Under the pieces are notes generated by a model that did no database searches, was not told the DNA's origin, and saw nothing but the letters and a program-made list of their open reading frames with translations. This document shows, piece by piece, positions 48,690 to 63,000 of a DNA stretch of 64,000 nt (the first letter of the stretch is position 1; every line of letters starts with the position of its first letter). Both the position numbers and the translations under genes were made by a program. This DNA is from Crossaster papposus (taxonomy: Eukaryota > Echinodermata > Asteroidea > Velatida > Solasteridae). The stretch is taken from positions 310,001-374,000 of the forward strand of contig JBAIAA010000446.1 in NCBI GenBank assembly GCA_037893245.1. The letters run 5' to 3'.

Positions 48690-48958
48690 CCAAATGGGCA
48701 CTTTGGGAGACAATCCCATAGAGTCGTGCACAATCTTTATTGTAACCTAACCCGTTTTTACCTGGAGCTTTTTCCACGAAATTTCATATTTATGCTATTT
48801 AGACCCAAATCTGTCTTCTCCGAGCAAAAATAACTCCCAAATATCGTTTTGTGGGGTAGCTAGACACTTAGGGAGACACTGAAATGTCTCCCTAAGTGCC
48901 ACTGTCTCCCAAGTGAATCAAAACTATCGCTAATTTGTCTCCCAAAGTGCCTATTTGG
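48690..48958. mobile_element. TIR element with nested perfect hairpin
   Basis: The ends CCAAATGGGCACTTTGGGAG and CTCCCAAAGTGCCTATTTGG are inverted repeats with one mismatch, and the pairing extends to about 23-25 bp. Inside, at 48865-48898, a 14-bp perfect inverted repeat (CACTTAGGGAGACA / TGTCTCCCTAAGTG) surrounds a 6-base loop, and its sequence is a variant of the terminal repeat. No coding capacity. MITE-like. Confidence 0.7.
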
Positions 48959-51079
48959 AAGAATTGGAGAAATCCTTAGTAACCATGACAACTGTTTCTA
49001 AATACTGATATAAACAGGGTAAGTTACGGAAAACCTTACAAAATGTTAAACATTGCTGAGAAACAATAATCTTACTGGTGGCCATCTTGTCTAAAAATAG
49101 AACCTATAATTCACATCCCGTCTCTCAAATGTCTTCCAGACATAACGAACTGCAAGTTGAGGACTGACCTATCATCTTAGCATAATAACAGGAAACATGT
49201 TAGAGCTGTGCCCAACAATGCAATGTCTTGTAAGGAAGCGCCTTAAGTTAAGAAAGCTCATGATCTCTGACTGTGAGACTCAGTCGAAATCCGTTCTAAA
49301 GGATATGTCATGGAAATGTTGAACAAGCTTATTGATCCGTGCTAAGTAAAGAGAACTAATTGCTGCTTAGCGCATGACAGTGCAATTAAGTGAAGTCATC
49401 ATGCTTTCAGTTTCAGAGCTCAAATGTACTAGAATCTGAATCTTGTTTATACTTTACTTCTAAGTTGACTTACATGTGGGTGTGTAAATTTGTATGTGTG
49501 TCTATTTTCGTTATATCGGCTTTCAATAATTATATTTATTCGGTTTATTTCGTTACATTTTGTAAGTAATTCTTGATGAACTAAAGAGGGTAAGACGTAT
49601 ATTATAAAAAACAACATCTGCGATGTTTAAAAAATAAAGTAATTGCGATTTATTTTGCAAAGTAAATTTGTGTTTATTGTGTACGTTATTTTGGATCATT
49701 TTAGTGCATCATTGTCACTCACTAAGCAAACTCATCCTGATAACATTACGCTGTAAGTGCGCGATCTTGAGAAACAAACAGATGTAAAACATCGAGTAGT
49801 AAACAGTTTTGGTTTAAAAAACCCACAAACTCACAAAAGAAATTAAATTATACCAGTCCATGGAGAAATAAAGCGTGTGTTTTGCGTCGTAAAACAATAT
49901 ATTCTCATTGTTGTCGTTATGACTTTTTCAAATGTTTGTATTTTTAAGTTTTGCACAACCTATGGCGACACAGTGCACCGAAAGCACTTAGAAACGAAGT
50001 AAATCTAGACGCATAGGAAGCATGCCTATGCGCTGATAAACCGAGCAACGACACCTGTTACTGAGTTCTAATTGGTTTTCAAGGTAACAAGGGGTGGATA
50101 AGATCAAAGAATAACGCCAATTTGACTCGGGTTTTCATTTTAGGCGAGGGATTTTCGGCAGCTGCATCATCGCTCTGTCACGTGATCAGGAGATGATTCA
50201 TAGATGGTAGATTAGACTAGCTTCTCAGTCTTAAGAGATTTACTCTTAGTCTCATACTGTTATACAAAACAACAATCTTTTGGTTTTAAGAATAGTTTCT
50301 TATACGACAAATACATTATTATATTGACCATTTTTGAAATTAGCCAAAAACCGTATGAGATGGGAATGACCATGTTTACGAATAAGATGCCATTTTATAA
50401 AAATGTGAATGGGTGCTTTTTCATTGACTAGAAATGACCTCTACCGCATGTTTTTTACGTTCGGATATTGCCGAACCAAAATAGATTTCTGGCAAGTGGC
50501 AAATGACCCATTATGATGCATTGTGAAAACACTGAATTAGTACTTCAAATAAAACAATTCGTCAGGTGGGGCAAAATCTAGGTAATATAATATAATAGGT
50601 AATATACAAAAAAGTCCTTTATACAATTTGTTTTAAAACTAAAAGTGGATGATTTGGGAGACTATAGGACGGAATAGATCTCTAGAACAACAAGGTCTAA
50701 AAAACCGGATGTTGGAGAGTCAAACAATTATGTTGGTGAAACCTTAGCCGTGTATGACAAGTCTAGGAGATCCCAGGCCCTAACTGAACCGCGTACTACC
50801 CGATGATGTCACCATCGTTCGTCCTTTCCTGCGCAGAGCAGGTCCTGGTAAGTCGACTGCAGGGCACGCACATACACACTCGCTACTTAGCACCGTAAAG
50901 TCAACTACAATTCTCACGCCTTGGGACGACCACAGGGACGTACTTGCAAACTCGGCCCCAGTAAGGCCGGTATGTGTTGTATGGCGGTGTAGAGCAGACT
51001 TGAAACTCAACGGTCTTTGTGTTAACCATTGGATTAGTCGAGCTGGTATCTTTGGCGTAAACTGGCTTTTATTTGACAG

Positions 51080-54000
51080 ATGAAGATGGGCAGAGCGCTT
51101 GTGGCACTCCAGCCGTTGTTATTGTTGCTGGTCGTTAGCAGATGTGAAGGTGACCAAGGTAATCATGGCATGTTATTTACCTCAGAAGTAATAGTTTAAA
51201 ATCAATGTAGGCCTATCACTGTTTTACTGCAAAAATCTGTTAGCAAGACGAAGATAACATATAAATAAAAATGTGAAACTTACTATCAGTATTGCTTTCG
51301 ATGTTTTTTCCCGAAAATTTGTCGATTTGTTTTTGTCGATAGTTTGTCGATTTGTTTTATCGATAGTTTGTCGATTTGTTTTTTGTCGATAATTTGTCGA
51401 TAGTGCCTAGTATAACATTAGGCATAAAGTTATATATGTTACTATAAGCGGTTACCCTTTTACCGATATACTAGGTAGAGGTATTTTTTACCTCATCACT
51501 ATACCAAAGAGGTTGGTAAGAAGTAAATGTAAGAGGACAAGTGGACGATATTTACATGCGGCTGCTGCCAAAAGTTGAAATTGAGTGAACTTGGCATTTG
51601 CCAGGAATGATAGAGGATATAGGCTAATTTAGGTGTAGGCTTTGTACAGTAATGTGTCCTAAATACAAGGGAACCAATTCTGATATAGGCCAACCATGGA
51701 GGTAGGAAACACCTCCATGGGCCTACTTACGAGGCTCAATGAGGCAAGTATTTCAAAGTCCAAAGCGTTCAACTTTAATGGAAGCGTCGGAATTCATTTT
51801 TTGGTAAACCCATAACTCTATACAAAATTACAAGTAATTCGTAATTCGTATTGATTCTTTTTTGAAACAATAAATAAATGTTGAAGGGTCAGTATTAATA
51901 GACTGTTATGATCTAGATATGCAGACAGTACACGCCTTACATTATGCATGGCCAAATAATATGTCTGACACTCAGAATGGGCAGACAGGGGCGCCGTAAA
52001 CAGTCTATAAATAGACAAACTTAGTTGTACTTGTAGTTGTAGCGTTCAAACTTGGCTTTACATTCTGGAAGTCACATCCCTGTGGCTGTGGTATAATTAC
52101 GTTTCCGTCTTCTTCGACGAAGCACTGTCGAAGAGAGGGTTGTTTATAAAGGTTACAATTAAAACATTAGTCAGGGAGCAGCCGGTTGGGTCTAAGTCGT
52201 GTTTGGTACAGGTAATTAGACAAGTGGCTTATTTTGTCACATGGAAATTTAACTTTTAAATTTTCACCAAAATACTTTTACCTGCAGTATTTTGCTCAAC
52301 GGCTTCTATTTTGTTAACGGTTGCCTTGATGAAATAATTGTCGCGTTTAGAACCAAAATGATGTAATTATCATTTTAGCAAATGATTTAGCACTAATTGT
52401 TAACGTAAGTTGTGACTCAGGACCAGTAAAATCATTGACGATGTTCCATCAAACTAAGTCAGGCAAGACATTATATGTGCACCTTGGCATTATCGTATAA
52501 CGCATTATCGCCTTTTATCGAGGGCGTGGTTTTTGAAGTGCAACCGATGTTCCACGTGGACTTAAAAGTTGTTTCGTAAACTGCAATGTTTATTTAAATA
52601 GTCATTGACAATGTGTGCAGGGAATTCCAAATGGTCTAAAGTCATTAGCCGTTTCTTGCTGGACTATATGACGACACCTGCTGATCCCGTAATATCAAAG
52701 GGGTTGTTCGTCATCTTAGCTTATAGGACTCTACTAAACTTCCGCCATATGTCTCTTTTAAGAAAAGTTACTTTATAATTAACAACAATCTTAGGAGTTG
52801 ACCGCCTTACTATGATTCTACTAGACTGTACCCAACAAATGTCTGTCCTCTTAAAGAAAAGTAAGAGCGACTAGAAAAGCAAGTCCTTTGTGTCATTTTC
52901 TATCGTTTCTTATTCGATGGGTGCACGTACATCATTTGTATTCGTATATTATGCAAATTATTAAGAGTCAAATCGTTAATTTTAAATACTAATCTTAAAA
53001 TCGGACGAAGGGGGCTGCGTTTTTGGACATAGGATGAAGGTAGTATTTAGTATTTACTAACTTTTAGGAAATGGCAGCTTTCTATCCTTAGGGAGGCGGG
53101 TGGTATAGGGTGTTCGATCAGCACCCGCGGTACGCCTGGTTCAGTCACTTTGTTTTAAAAGGTAAAATACTTTGTAAAGAGCTATTGCTCATACTGAGGG
53201 CTTCATCCTTCAAAAGGTCGGACATGTTGGACGTATGTTTAGGGAGATTTGTATCTCTCTTGAAATATGTCATATCTTGAAGACAGTGATGGATGTTGAA
53301 TGTGTCATGTCTTAAAGACAGTGACTGAGTTGCCCAATTGGGAATAATGCCAACATAAATCACACACGTGTCGTTGGTACCAAGCCCAATACTAAACTCA
53401 CAGAGATTAATGATCTGCCTCTTGTTTTAACCCTGAGAAAACGATCTTTAAGTTTCAAGTTTCAAAATGGCTGTATAATCACCGGAAAAGCAATCGTTTA
53501 AGAACATAACTCCTGTCTGCAAATGTTCTAATGCCAGAGGGCGTGATACATGAAACCACATGGTGGTTAGTCATCAAACGGGGAACATATCCAGGGTAAG
53601 ACTTCAGGAGTTTGTGGCTTATTCGCTGTAGATGTATTACCGGCTTAATCTGGAGCATGTCATAGTTCATTTCCGGGAAGCGTTGGTATGGGAATATAAC
53701 CAAATAATCTCTGTACAATGGTACCAGCTTTATTTCTTACAAAATATTTCTGAACAGATGGGCACAGTTATAGGAGGAGAAGGACTAATATATTCAAAAT
53801 ATTTGTCTTTGATTTTGTAACCACAAATTATAAAACATTCTAGTAATGAAATCATAAAAAGCATAAAAAGCATAAAAAGCAGAATGCCAGTGATGTGTTC
53901 TCGCAGAGGTGATATTGTCAATCAATATTGTGCACACGACGGTCAATGACAAAGAAATGCCGTTAGGTGAATTATGGTTTGAGGCCAGAGAAGCAGACGG

Positions 54001-57000
54001 TATTTTGTAACGTCTCGGGAAGATAATCTATCTTGACAGATCAGATGTTATGACCGCAGTATCTGGATAATATTATATTCATTATTTTCTAATCTTCTCC
54101 GGAGGGGTGTGACCCCCTGAGAATGTCAGGGAGGGGCATTGTCCTCCTGTATCAGTTCTTAAAGTTCTGGGGAATTCTCTCCAGAAATTGGAAAAGTTTG
54201 GCGAGAATTAAGGTCATTTGATTGTGTAGTAACCACGAAGGGCGGTGCTTTATCATTCGCTTGTCCATTGTGGACACAAAACCTGACACCAATGACCAAA
54301 CCATAAGGATTTGGGTTCAGTTTCAACAATTTCCATTTGTACAAGTTCTTTCAAACCTGACAATCAAATTATTCGATTGAAATGAGACGGCGCAGGTGCT
54401 TTCACTAATTGGAGAGGATATGTTTCAATAACGTCAGACGCGCTATAAGGCTTAATCTCTCTCAATCCTTTAACGCCGCGACTCTTGAAAATTACAAAAA
54501 TGTTTACTGAAATGCCAAGAAAAATATCTCCGTGAACATTGTCTTTCGATTTGAAATTCCGCAGTGTAATCGCCTCTAAATGTCATGCGACTTGCCTCGT
54601 GGCGTTTTCTAGTGATTCATACTACATTTTTGTCTGAGTCACCTTTCTACTTCTCTCATTCTTTCCAGTTCAATTGTTTTATAAAGACTACTTTCCAAGG
54701 AAACAAATAACGTCTGCCCTATAAAGGCGACTTAAGCATGACTCATTTCCCCAGAATTATTTGTTACATTCAAAATGACACTTGACATTAATTTTGCTCG
54801 TCAGATATCCAGTGTGTTTTCTTTGACCTTGATATAAAGATGAATAAGATTAAAACTGCTGCAAACTGCTCACTGGCTGGAATGACCTAAAATATACCAA
54901 TCAAATAAGTTAAGAGGGCCTAATATTTCGATCTTAACAAGATCTTCTTCAGAGACATAATGACTGTGTACACGAAACAAACATAGGGCAACGTACAGCA
55001 TGATGCACATCATATAAAGATGAAGAGACTGCTTCAAAGTTGTCACCATCTGAATTGACATGTCAGCTTGCCAGATGTGATTTCAGGCTTACTATGTGAT
55101 GTGATTATCTTTGATAAGAGGCTGGTCAGAGCCATAGCTGGTTCTGTGGCTTACCAATGCAAAGACAGTGGAACTATGCATAAAGTAGTTCTTGCTGTAT
55201 GGTTCAACTTGATGACATACACTTCAAAATCAGAGAATGTGAAATTGCATTAAACCTCAATGGTAACATTTCTTCCGTTCTCGACCATAATTCACATTAA
55301 ATTGTATTCATATGTCACATGTCATTGTATTCATATGTCACATGTCATTGTATTCATATGTCATATGTCATTGTATTCATATGTCATTGTATTCATATGT
55401 CATTGTATTCATATGTCACATGTCATTGTATTCATATGTCACATGTCATTGTATTCATATGTCACATGTCATTGTATTCATATGTCACATGTCATTGTAT
55501 TCATATGTCATTGTATTCATATGTCACATGTCATTGTATTCATATGTCACATGTCATTGTATTCATATGTCACATGTCATTGTATTCATATGTCACATGT
55601 CATTGTATTCATATGTCACATGTCATTGTATTCATATGTCATATGTCATTGTATTCATATGTCATATGTCATTGTATTCATATGTCATATGTCATTGTAT
55701 TCATATGTCATATGTCATTGTATTCATATGTCATATGTCATTGTATTCATATGTCATATGTCATTGTATTCATATGTACATTTCAGGAGTGGGAGGTTAG
55801 GGCTGCCTCAGTAACTAAACCTTGAAAACTGGAGGCAAACTTTAACATTTGTAGAAACGAAAACAAGTTAAATGTCATATTTCGCCAAAGTACTGATTGT
55901 ACTTGTTGTAAGTAAACTACCACGTCTTTCTTGGCGTACCTATTTCGTTATACCCAGTACGATTTAGGGCAGAGCGGAACCCCTTTTGTCCCTAAACTTC
56001 GGACTAGTACATCTCTTGGATATCTGAAAAGAGTTCCTGATATTTTGGGATCGCAATGATCAACACAAAAGATGTTCATGTGCCTTATATCTTGCTTCAT
56101 GTATACTTCGACCAATGTCAGCACATTTTACAGAAGCTCTTGCATGTGTCTTGTTGCTGAGGTGCATCTTGTCGACACATACATGTACATGTAGGTGTCC
56201 ATGGAGACCTACAGTCTTCAGTCACCTCCGGTGATTGGTGGTGATGTCATGCTTGGACGAGAAGGGGTGCACCCATGTGGGTAACATGTTTAGGCAACTC
56301 GGATGAATGATCGCCAAGTAGTGATAAATGAAAACACTGGGGCGGCTGGAAACGCGAGTACGCCATGACAAAACTTCACTGACAAGAAATAAAAGTCGCT
56401 CTGCCGCAAACCAAACAAAACAGCAAAGTTCGTGCATCTATTGTGTCGAGGTTCCGAGTGGTGATGAGTTTCCAAAAATAAATTACACGCTGAAAATAAG
56501 TAATCTATGATTGGTCACCATTTTATAACTTGGAACATGATGGTGACTACAATAGGACTAAAATAGCACAATTTGTTTTACCCTATAACTCCTTTAAATC
56601 CCTCAACCCTTTAAATCCCAACACCCTGCGCTAATAAAGTGAACGTGTACTGAACAGCTGGGCTCCACCAAACCCTTGTGTTGGAGTTCGGCTGGATGGG
56701 GATCAATAGGGTGGGCACTGAATGGCAACATTGTTTGTGTGCAATTCTAAGTTTGAAATGGAGGACCCGGGGGCACGGGCTTCCGATCTGGGGCAAACCC
56801 CCACTGTGTGGTTCTATACACTCTGATGTGATGTGATAACCCTAGGCTGGGGTTGTTAATCCCGTCACGGTCAAACTTCGACGAAAGACAAGGAAGTATT
56901 ACTACACCACCCTCGTAAAACGCTGACATCATTTAAAGACTTCCAAGGAGTTGTTATCATGTTGGTGTTAAATGATGATCCCGGGACATACTTTCCCTAT

Positions 57001-60000
57001 ATCACTCAGCGATATAAGTGTTCGCAGATTTGGAAAATCCGGATCAAAAAGCCAGTCACTCTATCAAAATCAATAATTTCGATTCATTGGGTAACAAGTT
57101 TTGTGGGTGTTTCCCATTGTTTTTATTTCTCGTTTTGTAAATTTAATTAATTAATAAATTAAATCTAACTGTTGATAAATGAAAACAATCCCTATTTTTG
57201 GTGCTTAGTATCTCGAGCAGTTTTCTGTTTGTTTTCAATGCCTTTCTAGTTTATTTTATTTTCGCTTTTGTTCTTAATATTTTACCAAAACCCAGCTATT
57301 GTATTAACTAGGTTCCTAGTTTCTACGTGGCCTCATTAATAACTGTTATTAAACAACAAGTGCGCTTTTACATCTTGCTTTTAACATGCCACCCAAAACT
57401 TCAACGAGTCCAACCGATAATAATCTACATGAAATTCGATATTTCGCCAAGCAGACGGAACGCCCACGAACACCCGGTCTCCATAATGACTGACAGAAGT
57501 ATTCAATCCTAAGAAACGGCTATCAACCATCCCAGGTGTAAGACCAAAACACTGTCTTTATTTGTTTGCAATAAGGAAAAGGGAAGGGTCGGCTAGAAAA
57601 ATGCTGCCAAGAATCGAGACGTCTGTTTCCGACTTAGGAGACGTCGTGTTTCGAGTATATAGGCTAAGCAAGCCATGAAGGCAATGTACTTTGTTGCAGT
57701 TCCTTGGCCATGGCGTGTCAAACGTTGCAATATTTGATATTTCAAAAATGTATGTGCGATGTTAGAATGTACAATGTACATGTACTATAAGTGATGTTAT
57801 ACAGTTACCACAGCCATGCGATAAACAGGGGGTGTCATTTCGTAAACAGTGGGTGTCATGTGATAAACAGGGCGTATCATGTGGTTAACATGGGTGTCAT
57901 CACACATATACATTTCTTTATATATGTCTTTTTACAGATTTTATTGGGTAATTTGTTTTGTAGTATTTTATCTCTTGTATACCTTAACAGTAATACCTTT
58001 ACTCTACATTTACTTTACCTTGGAAATAATCTTAATTTTGTCTGAACCCCGTTCAATTCTACGCAGCTGATGCGATTTATGCCATTTTTCTTTTGTTTAC
58101 ATAAAAAGCTAAGTTTAATTTGATCATCACACTATTGCGCCGACTTCTGTTTTCTGTCTTAAAAGGTCAGACACAATTCTTCTTTAGCTTTCACTTAATT
58201 AAAAAAAAATCAGTAATTGAAAAAGACGCCGTTCTGCCCGCTACACCTCAATGGAATATGATGATTCATATAACTGTCAAATTACTTTAAATCCAACGCA
58301 AGTCAGGCACATAATATTGTAAATACCTATTATTTCTTGTGCAGTCAGGCATTCAGCATTTTGGTTTCGCAGGCACGTGGGTCAAAGCATGTGTATGCCT
58401 ACATGCCGCGCAAACGAGCGCGTCACGCATGTCGAAAACGAATGTGATTGGCCGAGTAACCAAGAGCGCGTGCACGCGGAACGCGCAGACGTATTTGTGC
58501 GCGTATTCATATTTAAATGAGTTGAATGGACGACGAGGAACTGACACTTAAAGTGGTGTTCAGATTCAGTTATATCAAACCATTGACCTTTGATAGTATT
58601 TAGCAATAATTGAACCTGCCAACAGGCGTAGCAACGAGACGGGATGACCCGGGGGAGAGGCCGGGTATGAACTAATTAACCTACCCACCTATACATTTCC
58701 AGGTATAAAATGTTAGCAAAATAGCAATGAAATTGTTGCTTTCTTGTCGAAGACTGAGCAAGAGTTGTACCTCGGTGAGGTTTTGGGAAAGTTACTAGTA
58801 ATAAAGACCGCATTTTGTTTTTATAGATGAAATACCAGTATACGAAGCTTTAACGCAGTTGCCATTGTTTAATTGAAAGTTGAGTCCTTGCTCATACAAA
58901 TTCAATTTATATTCAGAAGGTACAACAGATTTTCAATTTTAGTATACGCATGTATGACCAACAAAATTGGCTTTTGGTTGTCAGATTCTCTATTTCAATA
59001 TTTGCATGTATGACAAAAAAAATTGGCTTTTGGTTGTATGTTAATCATATAGTTTCTGATTTATTGGTTTCATTTTCCCCCTTTTTTTTGGGGGGGGGGG
59101 GAGGGGAGGGGTGGAGGTGGTACTAATGTTTTTTTCTTAAATTATATGACATGGTTTGCACAGCATGACTTGTGCTGCGGCTTCAGATTTCTAATTTCAT
59201 AATTAGTTCGGTAACATGTCCGCTTCAAGTTTGTTCTGAATAATAATCCCTCAACACGCTATAGCTAGCTGCCACGGCCACGGTCTAAACGCTATTATCA
59301 ACATGGAAGGGCGTTTTCTGATTCTGACCTCAGGGGAATCGGAGCGACAAGAAAGAGGAACGCTAAATTGGGCCATTGCTCTGCTACAGGGATAACGCCG
59401 TCTTCAAGAATTCAGGAAGAGAAAACTAAATTGCATTAACTTTCACTCTTTCAAAAGACACAAAATAGTAAAACCCGTTTTGTGTCATGAATCAACGGTT
59501 TCAAACTTAAAGGTAAGATACACCGTTGGTAATTGGAGAGTTGTATTTTATATAGTAATGTCGTTTAACTGACCTGTCTAAAGTTTAACAATCATGGATG
59601 CTGAGAAAAGCAAGAAAGATAGCCGGGCAGTTGTTCTTATGTTGTTGTTTTTGCGATCGCCGTCCAGCGATTGATTTTTTAAAATAGAATTCAATTGTTT
59701 GTAACAATTACAGGATATCTAGCGCAATCATTTTTGCTGGATGCTTACAATAATTATTTACTTTCAAAAAAGTAAGACATTTCTTGATAATTCGGGAGTA
59801 AATTTTTTCGATATCTGCAAATGGTGTATACTACCTTTAAAGGTCTGTGTGGGCGTTCTGGTAATTACCTTAATCCTGATTGTATAAGTTCCTTTGAAGG
59901 GCAAGTTAGTTCAAATATATTACCCCTTGAAAACTTTGCACAAACATGCTTATGTGTCTACACCTATTTATCACACCTATGTTAAATCTATGTTAAATCT

Positions 60001-63000
60001 TAATCCATAAACGCTTTCATTTTTTACGGTAGACTTTCCCGCCAGTTTAAGTACAACAAGTACGGCTACAAAAGCTTCTAGAACTATATATTTACATTGG
60101 ATAAACCAAACATTAGGCTCATTATCAACCCAGAGCGCGATGCTTTATTTCAATTGGAACTTTGAAATAATTTTGTGAATAAATTCGATTTATTTAGCAA
60201 ATTTTGTTCATTCAATGATTAAAGACATTCACAGGGATTTGTAACGCTGTACTCCCATACAATTACTGATAATTATATACAATGTGTATGTAATTACAAT
60301 AACCATAGTCCTCACATACGTGTAGGTTCTTTTGGCAGCCGCGTCACACCCGTGCATTTTACTTGTACACGGGTGAAATTCCTGCGATTTAGCGGCTCAA
60401 CGCAAAAACTAAATCCTAGGTAAGTGGCGGGAAAGACCTCATCATAACGGTATTGTCAACTTCAATCATAAAGGCCGTACAGTACAAGCGGGCTGTCTTG
60501 CTTACACGGAACAGGCAGGATGTGGGAAGGGCTGCACCACTGTTGTGTTTTTCCGGATGATGCAGGACCTGTATGTCTCGCAGTTGGTTTCTGAGCCCTT
60601 AAATCATAATGCTGCCTTTCTCCTTCCGTCACAGTCATATTAAGCACAGTTGCCTTTAGGCTCCGGCTCCATGACTATTGCCAAACTGCATGAACGAAGG
60701 CAAAGACAGAGATGAAGCTGGAGTTTGGAAAACGGCATGTTAATGTTAATGTCCGCTTTCATTCATTCCACAGTGCACCTTCGAGACTTCTTGCTCCGTC
60801 TCCGGCCCTCAGTGACCATTGCCAAACTGCATGAACGAAGGTAAAGACGGAAATGAAACTGGAGTTTGGAAAACGACCCATTAATGTTGGCTCTCCTTTA
60901 TTCCACAGTGCTGTATCACTGCACCTTCGAGACCAATGAGGATTGCAGGCTGGAGCAGGACCAAAGCGATGAGTTCGATTGGGAGGTTCACCGCGGCGTG
61001 ACACCTTCAAGCCATGCCAAAGTCAAAGTCAACAACCACCACAAAGGGCGCCACTACCGATCCATCAGAAAGCGAGGCAGTTACGGGAATGAGGAGTTTG
61101 CAGGACCACTTAGTATGCTCAGAGAGCTGTCGTATGAAGAAAAGGAACTCATTAATTTCAACATCTTCATTGAGCTGGCGCAAGACCCTTACCCCACCAG
61201 GCCTTTTGTGGACCACACGTACGGAAACGATTCAGGTATGGTAGATCTTTTATCAACCTTTTGTCACGTTTCTTCCTCGTGAAGACAGCCTATGTTGTTG
61301 TTTTTTTACAATTCATTCCTAATTACGAAGGTGTAGTTGATTGGTGGTCCACGGGAAGAGAAGTAGAGTGTTGTTGGTAGTCTTCGGCAGGACCAAATAG
61401 TGTTATCAGTTTTATGCGCTATCTTGCTTTGTAGTCTAAGTCACCCATCACGACCGAGTAACAGTGAATTCCGAATTTAGGCGATCGGACGGGGACCCCA
61501 TGATGAGCTTCTCGGTGGATCTTTTAAATGTTAGTCCTTTCAACATTTTGTTGGGTTACGTTTTGGTGGAGGTTTTGCTTTTTTGTATTACTGAAAAAGA
61601 TATTTTCTGGTAATGATCGCTATATACGGAAACAACAAACAATCTAACTAGGTCTGGATTCTATAGCTTCTGACGATGATCCCAATATTTCGAATCAGTT
61701 TGGGGTGATTAAAAACTTATCTAGGATTCTCGGGTTAAATTCAAATTGTGCAAATCTTTCCTTCCCGAAGGTCACTTTGCACACCTCGTGGCGAAGGACA
61801 ACACTCGTACTAGCGGCCACGCCCGCATCATGTCTCCACCCATTACCGTTTTAGACTCTGTGGAGGCAGACCTGACGTTCTTCTATCACCTCTGGGACGC
61901 CAAGGACCGACCTTCAGCGGGAAAACTCAAGATCTTCGCCTGCGAGGGGCAAGATTTGGTCTTTACCGCCACTGCCAGCATGGGCAGCGTATGGATGAAG
62001 GCAGAAGTGCGGATAAAGTGTAATGGAACCTTTAGGGTAAGCTATATGAATCATACAATTATACCAAAACCCATTTAGCTGTGCCTTTAGCTTTATGATA
62101 CGACTTCAATACTAGAGTAAGATTAAGAGAAATGTTGACGATATACGTACACTCCTGCAGGCGTTTACACGCGCGCAGACGTTGTGAAAAAAAAAGTCGT
62201 GTGGAACAGAAAATCGAGGCGGCGGAAATGTTTCGAAAAAGGTATCTGGTCAAAACAACGGTGGGTCTCTAACTTCCTGGGAGACTCTCAATGTTAACTG
62301 GAAGCTATTAAGCATTCCCGATATTGAGTGGAACCATTTCTTGCATGAGATATTTGTACGTTTTGTTCCAAATACTATTAATCTGTAAGAGTTCGTTTTG
62401 ACAAGCTTAAAATGCCTCATTCTATGAGCACATTGCTCGATGCTTTAACAAAAGTCATTTCGTGCTTCTGCAAGACTCCTAAATAGCTATTTAGGTGCCT
62501 TTTTTTTTTTTTTTTTCATTGAGTCTGTTATCCAGCTAGGAAGCTTACGATGATTCATGTTACTTTTACACTTTACATTTTACTTTATATCAACAAGTTT
62601 GCAACATGAACACGAACCTTTTTTTGGCTTCCTTCGATTTAACCGACGAGGATTATCCAGTTTCCCACCGCACATTAAAACCCGCTATCTTACTTTCACC
62701 CAAGGCCGTTTTTCTTGTTCAATTACTCACGAGAATTATCATGTTTCCCACTGCACATCAAAACTCGCTATCTTGCCTCAATCAAAGGCATGTTCCTTCC
62801 TTGGGTGAAATGCAAAACATGTGAAGAACGATATATCTTGAAAAGCGTAAGTGATTTTGTTGATTCTTACAGATCATATTTGAAGGTTTTATCGGAGGTA
62901 GAGATGTAGACATCGCAATTGATGACGTGAATGTGACTGTTAGTAATGGTGAGTTCTAATGGCGGATTTCAATAACGATCCGGATATTGGCTGACCGAAC

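Larger units (their letters stand above)
47223..51079. other. Region between genes D and E, no gene
   Basis: About 3.9 kb containing the gene D 3' flank, a minus-strand SINE, a TIR element with a nested hairpin, and AT-rich sequence. No exon of the receptor type was found. Confidence 0.55.
51159..60908. other. Gene E intron 1 (9.75 kb)
   Basis: No convincing exon. It contains several tandem repeats, a hairpin (51689-51723, CCATGGAGGT / ACCTCCATGG), a dispersed repeat with a hammerhead-like motif (54847-54952) and a partial exon duplication at its 3' end. Confidence 0.5.

Noticed and set aside
55260..55825. Three long overlapping forward ORFs (162-184 codons)
   Set aside because: All are translations of the 23-bp tandem repeat in different frames, inside a gene E intron.
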